DNA from: Bacteroidota bacterium
GTDB taxonomy: Bacteria > Bacteroidota > Bacteroidia > Chitinophagales > Chitinophagaceae
Direction: 5' to 3'
Length of the DNA: 19,627 bases
Assembly: GCA_023386235.1 (NCBI GenBank)
Contig: JAEWKC010000039.1
Span: 1 to 19,627, forward strand
The position numbers were made by a program, and so were the translations under genes. The notes beneath the pieces are model-generated. The model was not told the origin of the DNA, ran no database searches, and saw only the letters and a program-made list of their open reading frames with translations. Positions 1 to 7,521 of the stretch are shown piece by piece (within the stretch, counting starts at the first letter, position 1; every line of letters starts with the position of its first letter).

Positions 1-415
1 AAATATACCCATTGTAGCCCTGAGCCAGTTGAGCCGTGCCGTAGAATCAAGAAAAGAAAGCAATAAAGTACCGCAATTGAGCGATCTGCGCGAATCGGGC
101 GCGATTGAGCAGGATGCCGATATGGTAATGTTTATTTACAGACCCGAATACCATAATATTGAAAATAATGAGATGGGTGAGAGTACAGAGGGGCTAACTG
201 AAATAAAAATAGCCAAGCATAGAAACGGTTCGTTGGGTGATGTTAAATTTATTGCGCATCTTGATATTCAGAAGTTCGAAGAATTTTCTACAGACAATAC
301 TTTCAGAAGATTTAGAAATATTCAGTCGGCAGGCAACGGAGGTACATACACACAGTTGCCAAGTAAGATGAATAATTTTGATGAAGGAATGGGTTTTGAA
401 GATTCTCCCTTTTAA
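1..415 (+). CDS. dnaB: Replicative DNA helicase DnaB, C-terminal part (5' truncated by window edge)
   Basis: This is the C-terminal part of the hexameric helicase that unwinds DNA ahead of the replication fork. The reading frame is open from the first complete codon (position 2), and it begins with IPIVALSQLSRAVESR, the RecA-fold segment carrying the conserved glutamine sensor. It continues with PQLSDLRESGAIEQDADMV, the classic DnaB motif, and KHRNGSLGDVKF, which contains the arginine-finger region. The N-terminal domain, linker and Walker A lie upstream of the window. The TTG at 29 is an internal leucine codon, not a start. The tail MNNFDEGMGFEDSPF is a lineage-specific acidic end. A rho-independent terminator follows about 30 nt after the stop. 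The family assignment is very secure. Confidence 0.96.
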   Translation, partial: NIPIVALSQLSRAVESRKESNKVPQLSDLRESGAIEQDADMVMFIYRPEYHNIENNEMGESTEGLTEIKIAKHRNGSLGDVKFIAHLDIQKFEEFSTDNTFRRFRNIQSAGNGGTYTQLPSKMNNFDEGMGFEDSPF

Positions 416-446
416 AACAGAGCCTTAATCAGTTATTTTTTGATAT

Positions 447-470
447 GCCCGCGCCTGCGGGCTGTTTTTT
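447..470 (+). terminator. Rho-independent terminator after dnaB
   Basis: A GC-rich perfect 6-bp stem (GCCCGC / GCGGGC) with loop GCCT is followed directly by TGTTTTTT. It sits about 30 nt past the dnaB stop and is the only strong hairpin in the 416-601 intergenic stretch. Confidence 0.85.
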
Positions 471-533
471 GCTTCCTGTGTCTGGCTGTCGGCATCTGGA
501 TTTTGGTATATTTTTTAAAAAATCGTAAATGAA

Positions 534-565
534 CGTTTCATAATAATTAAATCTTATTATCTTAG
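534..565 (+). promoter_or_regulatory. Possible Bacteroidota-type promoter for the plug-domain protein
   Basis: TATCTTAG (558-565) resembles the Bacteroidota -7 element TAnnTTTG, with one mismatch at a defined base. CGTTTC (534-539) lies about 18 nt upstream as a poor -33 element. The spacing is plausible for the gene starting at 602, but AT-rich sequence gives such matches easily. Confidence 0.2.
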
Positions 566-601
566 GGCGATGAATTTTTTTATAAAAAATTATTATGACT
601 T

Positions 602-3028
602 ATGATCATTGACAGAAGGGTTTGCCTCAATATAATTTCTTCACTGATATTTCTATTTATATGTTCAGCGAATGTTTTTTCACAACAGTTTAATGAAGTT
701 GTAGACAAGTATACTATGCAGTATCCCGAAGAAAGAGTGTATCTGCATTATGATAAATCCATCTATGCCGCAGGGGAAACTATCTGGTTCAAAGCCTATC
801 TGAGAGATGGTTTTGAAGCAACGAACTTCAGTAAAAGTCTGTATGTAGATTTTTCTGACGAAACAGGAAAAGTACTGGCACATAGTCTATTCCCGGTAGG
901 AGAATCTTCCTCACGCGGGCAGTTTACCATTCCCAGAGATTATGCAGGTACCGTTGTTCAGGTAAAAGCATATACCAAATGGATGCTCAATTTTGATACA
1001 GCGTTTCTTTACAAAAAAACTATCAAAGTAATACCCAAAGGCAACACCAATGTTTTTGTAAAGCCCCAAAAATTAAATGTGAATGTTACGTTCTTCCCCG
1101 AAGGAGGTGACTTGATAAACGGTATAGAGTCAAAGGTGGCTTTTCTTGCTGTAGATCAGTATGGAAAACCGGTGGATATTGCCGGCAAGGTTACCAATAA
1201 TACCGGAAAGCAGATGGCCGATATTGTTACAGAACACAATGGAATGGGTACATTTAATTTTACACCTTCTGCTGGTGAGCAATACAAAGCTGAATGGACA
1301 GCTACGGAAGGAAACAGAGGTACGTACAATCTGCCTGTGGCCAAACAGCAGGGGTTGACGCTTTCTGCATCTGCCCAACAAAACGCAGTCGTATACAGAG
1401 TTTCCCGAACCGCAGAAGCGGAAGAATCATTAAAAAAAGTAACTATTGTAGGAATGATGTACAACAGGCTTGTATACATGGCCAATCTTAATCTCACAGA
1501 AAAGCATACCGCGCAGGGTGCTATTTCTTTTGAAGAGCTCCCCACAGGCATAATGCAGCTTACCGTTTTGGATAACGATAAAAAACCGCTTTCGGAAAGA
1601 ATCGTTTTTGTAAGTCGTAAAGATTATCAATTTCCTATTGAAGTAGGCATTACAAAATTAGGTTTTGGAAAGAGACAAGAGAACGAATTGTCTGTGCATC
1701 TTCCGGATAAGAATGTTATAAGCAACTTGTCGGTATCTATAACTGACGCGGGAATCAATACAGATGCAAGTGAGAATATTTATTCCAATTTATTGCTTAC
1801 CAGTCAAATCAAGGGAAGAGTATACAACCCGGCTTATTATTTCTCCGAAGAAAACCCTAAAGCCAATGCACACCTTGATTTGGTGATGCTTACACAAGGC
1901 TGGAGAAAATATAACTGGCAAAAAATAGCTAAGCAGGAAGCGCCTGAAATTAAGTATGCGCCTGATACCTCTTATCTGCATTTTGGTGGTAAAGTATTTG
2001 CCACAGAACAGCAGATAGCCGCCGGGGGCGATCTGGTAGCCATATTAAAGGTAAAAGGAGATACTGCACAAAGCGGGGGGAATTTTTTAGTCTTACCCAT
2101 TAAAAAAGACGGTACGTTTGAAGATCGGAATATTTCGTTCATGGATTCTATTTCTGTATATTATTCTTATTCAAACAAAAACAGTCCTTTAAGATATTCT
2201 GAAATTCGTTTTCTTGAAAATAAAGTGACTACTCCAACAAATATTCCTATTGACAAAATGGATGTACTTGCAACCAAAAGTGTGGATTCATCAGGCTTTG
2301 GCAGAGATAAATATTTTTCTACCTTAAACTTTACAGCCTGGGAAGAAGGAGATTTAAAAGATGTGGTAGTTACGGCCACAGCCAAAAGCGAAGTGGAAAA
2401 ATTAGATGAAAGATATGCTTCAGGGTTGTTTAAAGGAGATGCGTACCAGTTCGATCTAATCAATGATCGTTTTGCAGGCAGCTCCATGAATATATTTCAA
2501 TATTTACAATCCAGAGTGCCGGGGTTGCAGATTAGTAATGTCCAATCCAGCGAACCTTCACTGAGCTGGCGCGGCGCGGCACCTTCGCTGTTTTTAGATG
2601 AAATGCCTACCGAAGCACAATTTCTGACGAATGTGAACGTGAATGACATAGCGTATGTAAAAGTATTCCGGCCACCGTTTTTTGGAGCTATGGGCGGCGG
2701 CTCGGGCGGCGGCATAGCGGTGTATACCAAGCGCGGCGGAGATGTTTCCACAACCCAATCGGAGAGAGGTATTCCTTTTAAAGTTGTAGAAGGATATACA
2801 GTGATAAAAGAGTTTTATTCGCCCAACTATCTCACTTTAGACCCAAGACACGAAAACCCTGATAACAGAAGTACCATCTACTGGAATCCTTTTATTTTGC
2901 TGGACAATAATGGTAAAACCGCTAAATTTAAATTCTATAATAACGATGTAACTACTTCATTCAGAATTATTCTACAGGGCGTAAATTCAGAAGGCAAATT
3001 GGTACATATAGAAAAAGTGATAAAATAA
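602..3028 (+). CDS. Secreted macroglobulin-like / TonB plug-domain protein without a beta-barrel
   Basis: This is an 808-residue exported protein. Residues 1-27 form a signal peptide (hydrophobic core IISSLIFLFICSA, probable cleavage before QQF). Residues about 41-70 (YPEERVYLHYDKSIYAAGETIWFKAYLRDG region) match the MG2-like domain found at the start of alpha-2-macroglobulin-type and related Bacteroidota surface proteins. Beta-rich sequence follows. Around residues 630-714 there is a TonB-receptor plug-like segment (NIFQYLQSRVPGLQI, then WRG, LFLDEMP and IAVYTKRGG) carrying a glycine-rich GGGSGGG stretch. The last 60 residues include STIYWNPFILLDNNGKTAKFKFY, a beta-sandwich tail typical of this group. 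There is no room for a 22-strand barrel, so it is not a complete transporter. It probably acts at the outer membrane or in the periplasm; its ligand is unknown. The start at 602 gives a good signal peptide; no Shine-Dalgarno is visible. Confidence 0.8.
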   Translation: MIIDRRVCLNIISSLIFLFICSANVFSQQFNEVVDKYTMQYPEERVYLHYDKSIYAAGETIWFKAYLRDGFEATNFSKSLYVDFSDETGKVLAHSLFPVGESSSRGQFTIPRDYAGTVVQVKAYTKWMLNFDTAFLYKKTIKVIPKGNTNVFVKPQKLNVNVTFFPEGGDLINGIESKVAFLAVDQYGKPVDIAGKVTNNTGKQMADIVTEHNGMGTFNFTPSAGEQYKAEWTATEGNRGTYNLPVAKQQGLTLSASAQQNAVVYRVSRTAEAEESLKKVTIVGMMYNRLVYMANLNLTEKHTAQGAISFEELPTGIMQLTVLDNDKKPLSERIVFVSRKDYQFPIEVGITKLGFGKRQENELSVHLPDKNVISNLSVSITDAGINTDASENIYSNLLLTSQIKGRVYNPAYYFSEENPKANAHLDLVMLTQGWRKYNWQKIAKQEAPEIKYAPDTSYLHFGGKVFATEQQIAAGGDLVAILKVKGDTAQSGGNFLVLPIKKDGTFEDRNISFMDSISVYYSYSNKNSPLRYSEIRFLENKVTTPTNIPIDKMDVLATKSVDSSGFGRDKYFSTLNFTAWEEGDLKDVVVTATAKSEVEKLDERYASGLFKGDAYQFDLINDRFAGSSMNIFQYLQSRVPGLQISNVQSSEPSLSWRGAAPSLFLDEMPTEAQFLTNVNVNDIAYVKVFRPPFFGAMGGGSGGGIAVYTKRGGDVSTTQSERGIPFKVVEGYTVIKEFYSPNYLTLDPRHENPDNRSTIYWNPFILLDNNGKTAKFKFYNNDVTTSFRIILQGVNSEGKLVHIEKVIK

Positions 3029-3093
3029 ATTTATTCTGATAAAAAACAGGTAATTTAGTATTCAATTTTTTTAACTATTAAAACAACCTAATT

Positions 3094-3417
3094 ATGAGTG
3101 AAGAAAAAAAAGAAGGATTCTTTGATAAAATGAAAGATACGCTCTCAGATGCATGGGATAAAACTAAAGAGGGCGCAGATCAGGCTTGGGATAAGACTAA
3201 AGAAACCTGGGATAAAATAGAAGATAAAACAGAAGAAACCTGGGAAAAAGTAGAAGACAAAGCGGAAGAGGTCTGGGATAAAACCAAAGATAAATTGCAG
3301 GGTGCGGAAGAAAAACTGGAAGCGAATGCAGAAAAATCGAAAGAAATTTTAGAGGCAAACATTGCTGAAGCAAAGCAGGCTAAAAAAGATGCTGAAGACG
3401 AATTGAAAGACCTGTAA
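3094..3417 (+). CDS. Small charged 11-mer-repeat protein (LEA-like / amphipathic helix)
   Basis: This 107-residue protein is rich in Lys, Glu, Asp and Trp and has no cysteine, signal peptide or membrane segment. From residue 9 to the end it divides exactly into nine 11-residue units. Asp-Lys occupies columns 3-4 in six consecutive units (D11/K12, 22/23, 33/34, 44/45, 55/56, 66/67). Trp recurs at 21 and 32, and again at 39, 50 and 61. The 11-residue period is the hallmark of group-3 LEA (LEA_4) proteins and of apolipoprotein-like helices that fold on lipid or on drying. I infer a stress-protective or membrane-surface role, which is not proven. The gene stands alone: it begins 65 nt after the preceding stop and is closed by a strong terminator, with TAATTTAG at 3051-3058 as a possible -7 element. 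Alternative names in databases could be YtxH-like or simply hypothetical protein. Confidence 0.8.
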   Translation: MSEEKKEGFFDKMKDTLSDAWDKTKEGADQAWDKTKETWDKIEDKTEETWEKVEDKAEEVWDKTKDKLQGAEEKLEANAEKSKEILEANIAEAKQAKKDAEDELKDL

Positions 3418-3434
3418 TTTTTTTTAACTCTTTA

Positions 3435-3466
3435 AAAATAGTCTGATGTGTTTCAGACTATTTTTT
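3435..3466 (+). terminator. Rho-independent terminator after the 11-mer protein
   Basis: A perfect 12-bp inverted repeat (AAAATAGTCTGA / TCAGACTATTTT) with a 6-nt loop TGTGTT ends in a run of T. It separates the 11-mer gene from the ABC ATPase gene starting 15 nt later. The A-rich left arm facing a T-rich right arm could also serve the opposite strand, but no minus-strand gene ends here. Confidence 0.85.
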
Positions 3467-3481
3467 GTATAAATTGCACAG

Positions 3482-4243
3482 ATGCAAAAACCAATCATAA
3501 CTGTTGAAAACTTAGTAAAAAAATACAAATCGTTTGAGGCCGTAAAAGGCATCGGCTTTGAAGTATATGAAGGTGAAATATTTGGCTTGCTAGGCCCCAA
3601 TGGAGCGGGAAAGTCTACTACGCTTGAAATCATTGAAACAATTAAAAAGAAAACTTCGGGAAAAGTAATAGTAGACGGTTTTGACATAGATAAGCAGTCA
3701 AAAGAAATAAAAAAAATTATAGGTGTGCAATTGCAGGCTTCGGGTTATTATCCGCATTTAAAACTGTACGAGCTAATTGAAATGTTTGCGGGCTTATACA
3801 ACAAGAAAATAGACGCCTCCGTGCTGCTGGAAAAAATGCATCTTTCAGATAAAGCAAACAACCTATATAAAGAATTGAGCGGTGGACAAAAGCAGCGCTT
3901 CTCGCTCGCTACTACACTTATTAACGAACCCAAAATTATATTTCTAGATGAACCAACTACCGGCCTCGATCCTCAGGCCAGGAGGCATTTGTGGGAATTG
4001 ATAAAGGATATACGCAATACAGGAACTACAGTAATCATCACTACGCATTACATGGATGAAGCAGAACTGCTGTGCGACAGAGTGGCTATCATAGACGCGG
4101 GAAAAATAATTTCACTGGCAACGCCCGAACAGCTGATAGACGATTTGTTGACTACCGGGTTCGAAAAAATAAAAACGGTAAAGAAAGCAAATCTGGAAGA
4201 TGTTTTTATTCATCTTGCAGGAAAGCAGTTAAGAGATTACTAA
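3482..4243 (+). CDS. ABC transporter ATP-binding protein (ABC-2 / DrrA-NatA type)
   Basis: This 253-residue cytoplasmic nucleotide-binding subunit has all hallmark motifs: Walker A GPNGAGKST (38-46), Q-loop around Q83/Q85, signature LSGGQKQR (132-139), Walker B IIFLDEP (152-158) with D-loop GLDP, and switch histidine H189 in TTHYMDEAE. The C-terminal NLEDVFIHLAGKQLRD is typical of ATPases that pair with ABC-2 permeases (drug, polysaccharide, lipid or Na+ export). Such genes are normally followed by their permease, but here the next gene converges from 4254, only 10 nt away, and nothing upstream encodes a membrane partner. The permease must be elsewhere, or the gene has lost its partner. The substrate cannot be read from sequence. 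The start at 3482 lies 15 nt after the upstream terminator, so its promoter may overlap that hairpin. Confidence 0.93.
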   Translation: MQKPIITVENLVKKYKSFEAVKGIGFEVYEGEIFGLLGPNGAGKSTTLEIIETIKKKTSGKVIVDGFDIDKQSKEIKKIIGVQLQASGYYPHLKLYELIEMFAGLYNKKIDASVLLEKMHLSDKANNLYKELSGGQKQRFSLATTLINEPKIIFLDEPTTGLDPQARRHLWELIKDIRNTGTTVIITTHYMDEAELLCDRVAIIDAGKIISLATPEQLIDDLLTTGFEKIKTVKKANLEDVFIHLAGKQLRDY

Positions 4244-4253
4244 TTGATACAAA

Positions 4254-5285
4254 TCAGGTAGACATTCTTCGCACAAGCTTTACGGGAATCAGAATTTTTT
4301 TTTGTAATTTTTGCTGAGAAGTATTTTCCGGCAGGTTCACATGCAACATTAATTGCTGTACCGCCTTTACACCAAACTCGTTGGGAAACTGCTCTATTGA
4401 GCTGATGGACGGAGAAGTAATGGAAGTTCTTTCGTCATTAGAGTAGCCCAGAATCTTTACTTTTTTAGGAACTGATAGTCCATTCGTTTTACAAAACTCT
4501 AAAGCCGCGATCGCTGATGTATCATTGGTTGTAAAGATCCCGTCAATAGTTTTGTCTTTTTCAAAAGCTTCATTAATAGAGCTCCAGGCATTTTCCCAGG
4601 TTAGTTCATGAGAATAAATATTCTCTTTTTTAAAAGGTATTCCGGCTCTTTTGAGGGCTAACTTGTAGCCGGCTGTCCTGTTCTTATAAATATTGCTTTG
4701 TAATGGTCCGGTTATAAATAAAATATTTTTACAACCCACTTCTATCAAATGCCTGGTACCTTCAAAGCCGCCTTGTTTATCATCGCCTGCTATATTGATA
4801 GAGCCAAAGTCGTAATTGGGTATACGATCATAAAATACTACGGTAATATTGCGTTTTAAAAATATCTCAAAAGGACTAAAATCTGTTGTACGCAAAGTTA
4901 CTGCCACTATTACGCCCGCCACTCTTAGCGATATCAGGGTTTCTATGGCTTTCTTTTCTAAGTCTGGCGAATCATTCGATTGTAGTATGATAAGATTGTA
5001 TCCGTAATCAGATAGTTCATTTTGTATAGAAGTAATTACCTGCGACTGAAAATACATAGATATTTTAGGGACAATCAGCCCGATAATATTAGATTTATTA
5101 CTTCTTAAAGAAGAAGCCACTGCATTGATTTTATAGCCGAGCTTATCAGCAAGGTTTTTTACTCTTTTTCTTGTTTCTTCTTTTACGCTTTTGTGGTTAT
5201 GAAGAGCGCGTGATACGGTAGCTACTGAAAGGTCCAGTTGCTCTGCAATTTCCACAATAGTAAGATTGTCTTTCTCTCTGCTCAT
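4254..5285 (-). CDS. LacI-family transcriptional regulator, likely of the uronate operon
   Basis: This 343-residue DNA-binding repressor or regulator has an N-terminal helix-turn-helix (about residues 9-28, LTIVEIAEQLDLSVATVSRA). A hinge helix follows (NAVASSLRS, 54-62) with a leucine at the position that intercalates into the operator centre in this family. The rest is a periplasmic-binding-protein-like effector domain (from IIGLIVPKI, about 67, to the end; TNDTSAIAALEF and LGYSNDE are characteristic). It is transcribed divergently from the D-glucuronate operon 152 nt away, so it most likely senses a uronate intermediate and controls that operon. The effector is unknown. The hinge leucine fits a CG-centred operator, and one is seen at 5383-5402. 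Its 3' end nearly touches the convergent ABC ATPase gene. The name UxuR/KdgR should not be transferred without tests, since the GntR- and IclR-type proteins with those names in Escherichia coli are unrelated. Confidence 0.93.
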   Translation of the reverse strand: MSREKDNLTIVEIAEQLDLSVATVSRALHNHKSVKEETRKRVKNLADKLGYKINAVASSLRSNKSNIIGLIVPKISMYFQSQVITSIQNELSDYGYNLIILQSNDSPDLEKKAIETLISLRVAGVIVAVTLRTTDFSPFEIFLKRNITVVFYDRIPNYDFGSINIAGDDKQGGFEGTRHLIEVGCKNILFITGPLQSNIYKNRTAGYKLALKRAGIPFKKENIYSHELTWENAWSSINEAFEKDKTIDGIFTTNDTSAIAALEFCKTNGLSVPKKVKILGYSNDERTSITSPSISSIEQFPNEFGVKAVQQLMLHVNLPENTSQQKLQKKILIPVKLVRRMST

Positions 5286-5334
5286 TAGGTATGCATATTT
5301 CCGATTTCTGACTTTAATAAACCAGAAATCATAT

Positions 5335-5342
5335 CGTTTACA
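5335..5342. promoter_or_regulatory. Second copy of the candidate operator half-site (CGTTTACA)
   Basis: CGTTTACA occurs here and again at 5392-5399, in the same orientation, 57 nt apart. This copy has no good opposite arm. On the minus strand it abuts TTTTG (complement of 5341-5345), which could be the -33 element of the LacI gene, so binding here could give autoregulation. Confidence 0.3.
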
Positions 5343-5382
5343 AAATTAACTGAATTAAATTATATTTATTTAGATATAAAAT

Positions 5383-5402
5383 AAATTAAAACGTTTACAT
5401 TT
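5383..5402. promoter_or_regulatory. Candidate LacI-type operator upstream of the uronate operon
   Basis: This is a 20-bp imperfect palindrome centred on CG at 5392/5393: left arm AAATTAAAAC, right arm GTTTACATTT, with 8 of 10 positions pairing. LacI-family proteins with a hinge leucine bind such CG-centred palindromes. It lies 36 nt before the first codon of the operon and just upstream of or overlapping TTTATTTG (5402-5409), a near match to the Bacteroidota -7 element, a position suited to repression. The surrounding sequence is very AT-rich, so only the CG centre and flanking GTTTACA are informative. Confidence 0.45.
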
Positions 5403-5437
5403 TTATTTGTAATTTTATTTTTCAATTAGTATATACA

Positions 5438-6259
5438 ATGGCACAACAAAAAAATATTTTTTCATTAGAAGGCAAAGTAATTATTGTTACCGGCGGCACC
5501 GGCGTGTTGGGCTCTTCTTTTGTAAAGGCGATTGGAGAAGCAGGTGGTACAGTGGTTATTATAGATCTGCACCAGGATAAAGCAGATGAAAAAGTAAACG
5601 AGCTAAAAGCGTTGGGCTGTGAAGCTTTGGCTATAGCGGCAAATGTACTGGATGAAGAAGCGTTGCTTCAGGCAAAGAAAATAATTTTAGAAAAATACGG
5701 AAAGATTGACGGCTTGGTAAATGCCGCCGGCGGTAATGTTCCTGAAAGCATTATTCAGCCCGATCAGGATGTGTTTGATATGAATATTGAAGGAATGAAA
5801 AAAGCTTTGATATTAAACGTTTGGGGTACTGTTACGCCCAGCAAAATCTTTGGTGAAACAATGAAGGAAAATGGCGGAAGCATTGTGAATATTTCCTCTG
5901 TAAGTCCCAAAACTGTTCTTACAATGGTTATGGGATATAGCATGGGCAAGGCTGCCATAGATATTTATACAAAATGGTTCGCAGTAGAAGCAGCAAAACG
6001 TTATGGTGATAAAATACGCATGAATGCGATAGCTCCGGGTTTCTTTCTTACAAACCAAAATAGAGACCTGCTAACCAATCCCGATGGCTCTTTAAAACAA
6101 CGATCTTTAAATATTATGCACTCCACTCCATACAACAGGTTTGGGGAGCCGGATGAATTAAACGGCGCGCTTATTTACTTATTGAGCGATGCGTCTAAAT
6201 TTGTAACTGCCGCAGAAATAGCTGTTGACGGCGGTTTTACAAAGTTCAGTGGTGTTTAA
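5438..6259 (+). CDS. uxuB: SDR-family D-mannonate oxidoreductase (fructuronate reductase)
   Basis: This 273-residue short-chain dehydrogenase is predicted to reduce D-fructuronate to D-mannonate with NADH. Visible motifs are the Rossmann TGGTGVLG (18-25), D43 at the end of strand 2 (favouring NAD over NADP), NAAG (95-98), structural N127, catalytic S153/S154, Y167 and K171 (YSMGK), and PGF near 200. The SDR fold itself does not fix the substrate. The assignment rests on its place as first gene of an operon that otherwise lacks the mannonate oxidoreductase between UxaC and UxuA, and on the known use of SDR enzymes for this step in Bacteroidota. The Escherichia coli UxuB is an unrelated long-chain (mannitol-dehydrogenase-type) enzyme, so this is functional rather than sequence equivalence. 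The start at 5438 leaves a short lead before the Rossmann fold. Confidence 0.82.
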   Translation: MAQQKNIFSLEGKVIIVTGGTGVLGSSFVKAIGEAGGTVVIIDLHQDKADEKVNELKALGCEALAIAANVLDEEALLQAKKIILEKYGKIDGLVNAAGGNVPESIIQPDQDVFDMNIEGMKKALILNVWGTVTPSKIFGETMKENGGSIVNISSVSPKTVLTMVMGYSMGKAAIDIYTKWFAVEAAKRYGDKIRMNAIAPGFFLTNQNRDLLTNPDGSLKQRSLNIMHSTPYNRFGEPDELNGALIYLLSDASKFVTAAEIAVDGGFTKFSGV

Positions 6260-6314
6260 ATAGCAGCCTGTCATTTATCATTCAATATTAATTTTTAATA
6301 ATAAACCTATAATA

Positions 6315-7514
6315 ATGTTTCCATCTTATACAAATACGGGTTTTAGAATGACCAATACTATGCGATGGTATGGGCTTAACGATCCGGTAAAATTATCTGA
6401 CATCAAGCAGGCGGGCTGTACCGGTGTGGTTACAGCTTTGCACCATATACCCAATGGTGTAGCCTGGTCTAAAGAAGAAATTAAAAAAAGAATTCTGGAA
6501 GTGGAGGCCGCCGCGCTTACATGGGATGTGGTGGAAAGTGTACCGGTGCACGAAGCGATCAAAACACAAACCGAAGGCTTTGAACAATACATAGAGAACT
6601 ATAAAATATCTTTGAAAAATTTGTCAGAATGCGGTGTGCGCATTGTTACGTACAATTTTATGCCTGTACTGGACTGGACAAGAACCGATCTGGCTTATGA
6701 AGTGGAAGATGGAAGCAAGGCGTTGCTATTTGAAAAAGCGGCTTTCGTAGCCTTTGATGTTTTTATATTAAAAAGAAAAAATGCCGAAAAAGATTATAGT
6801 GAGTATGATTTGAATAGAGCAGAAGAGAAATTCAAAGCAATGTCAGAAGAAGAAAAAAATCAATTACAAAGAAATATCATTGCAGGGCTGCCCGGAAGTG
6901 AAGAAAGTTTTACTCTGGAAAATTTTCAGGAAGCATTAGATAAATACAAAGATATTGATGCAAATAAACTGAGACAGCATCTTATTTATTTTTTACAGGA
7001 AATAATACCTGTAGCAGATGAATACAATGTACAACTGGTTATTCATCCCGATGACCCGCCTTATCCAATATTAGGCTTGCCAAGAGTTGTAAGTACCGCT
7101 GATGATATTCAGCATTTGATAAATGCCGTACCTTCTGTCAATAACGGGCTTTGCTTTTGCACGGGTTCTTTAGGCGTAAGAGAAGACAATGATTTGCCGG
7201 CAATGGTAAAACAATTCGGGGAAAGAATTAATTTTCTTCATTTGCGAAGCACTACTAGAAACGAGTATGGCGATTTTTACGAAGCGAATCACCTGGAGGG
7301 CGATGTAGATATGTATGCGGTTATTAGAGAGATAGTAAAAGTAATGCAGGAGCGACAATTATCCATTCCTGTACGTCCCGACCACGGTCATCAAATGCTT
7401 GATGATCTGCACAAGAAGACCAATCCAGGATATACGGGTATTGGACGTTTGAGAGGACTTGCGGAAATACGTGGCGTAGAACTGGGTGTATTAAGAAGTT
7501 TACAAGATCAATAA
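6315..7514 (+). CDS. uxuA: Mannonate dehydratase
   Basis: This 399-residue TIM-barrel metalloenzyme (Escherichia coli UxuA is of similar size) removes water from D-mannonate to give 2-keto-3-deoxy-D-gluconate. The N-terminus TMRWYGLNDPVKLSDIKQAG is diagnostic. Likely metal and active-site residues are H244 (LVIHPDDPP), C282 (NGLCFCTGS), H309 (NFLHLRS) and D356/H357 (VRPDHGH). An insertion around 160-200, rich in Glu and Lys, corresponds to the helical subdomain of the family. It lies 55 nt after the SDR gene and 7 nt before uxaC, consistent with one transcript. Nothing is missing from the core, so it should be active. Confidence 0.96.
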   Translation: MFPSYTNTGFRMTNTMRWYGLNDPVKLSDIKQAGCTGVVTALHHIPNGVAWSKEEIKKRILEVEAAALTWDVVESVPVHEAIKTQTEGFEQYIENYKISLKNLSECGVRIVTYNFMPVLDWTRTDLAYEVEDGSKALLFEKAAFVAFDVFILKRKNAEKDYSEYDLNRAEEKFKAMSEEEKNQLQRNIIAGLPGSEESFTLENFQEALDKYKDIDANKLRQHLIYFLQEIIPVADEYNVQLVIHPDDPPYPILGLPRVVSTADDIQHLINAVPSVNNGLCFCTGSLGVREDNDLPAMVKQFGERINFLHLRSTTRNEYGDFYEANHLEGDVDMYAVIREIVKVMQERQLSIPVRPDHGHQMLDDLHKKTNPGYTGIGRLRGLAEIRGVELGVLRSLQDQ

Positions 7515-7521
7515 AAAATGT

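Noticed and set aside
1156..1551. 131-codon open frame on the minus strand inside the plug-domain gene.
   Set aside because: It is antisense to a well-supported gene and has no recognisable protein features.
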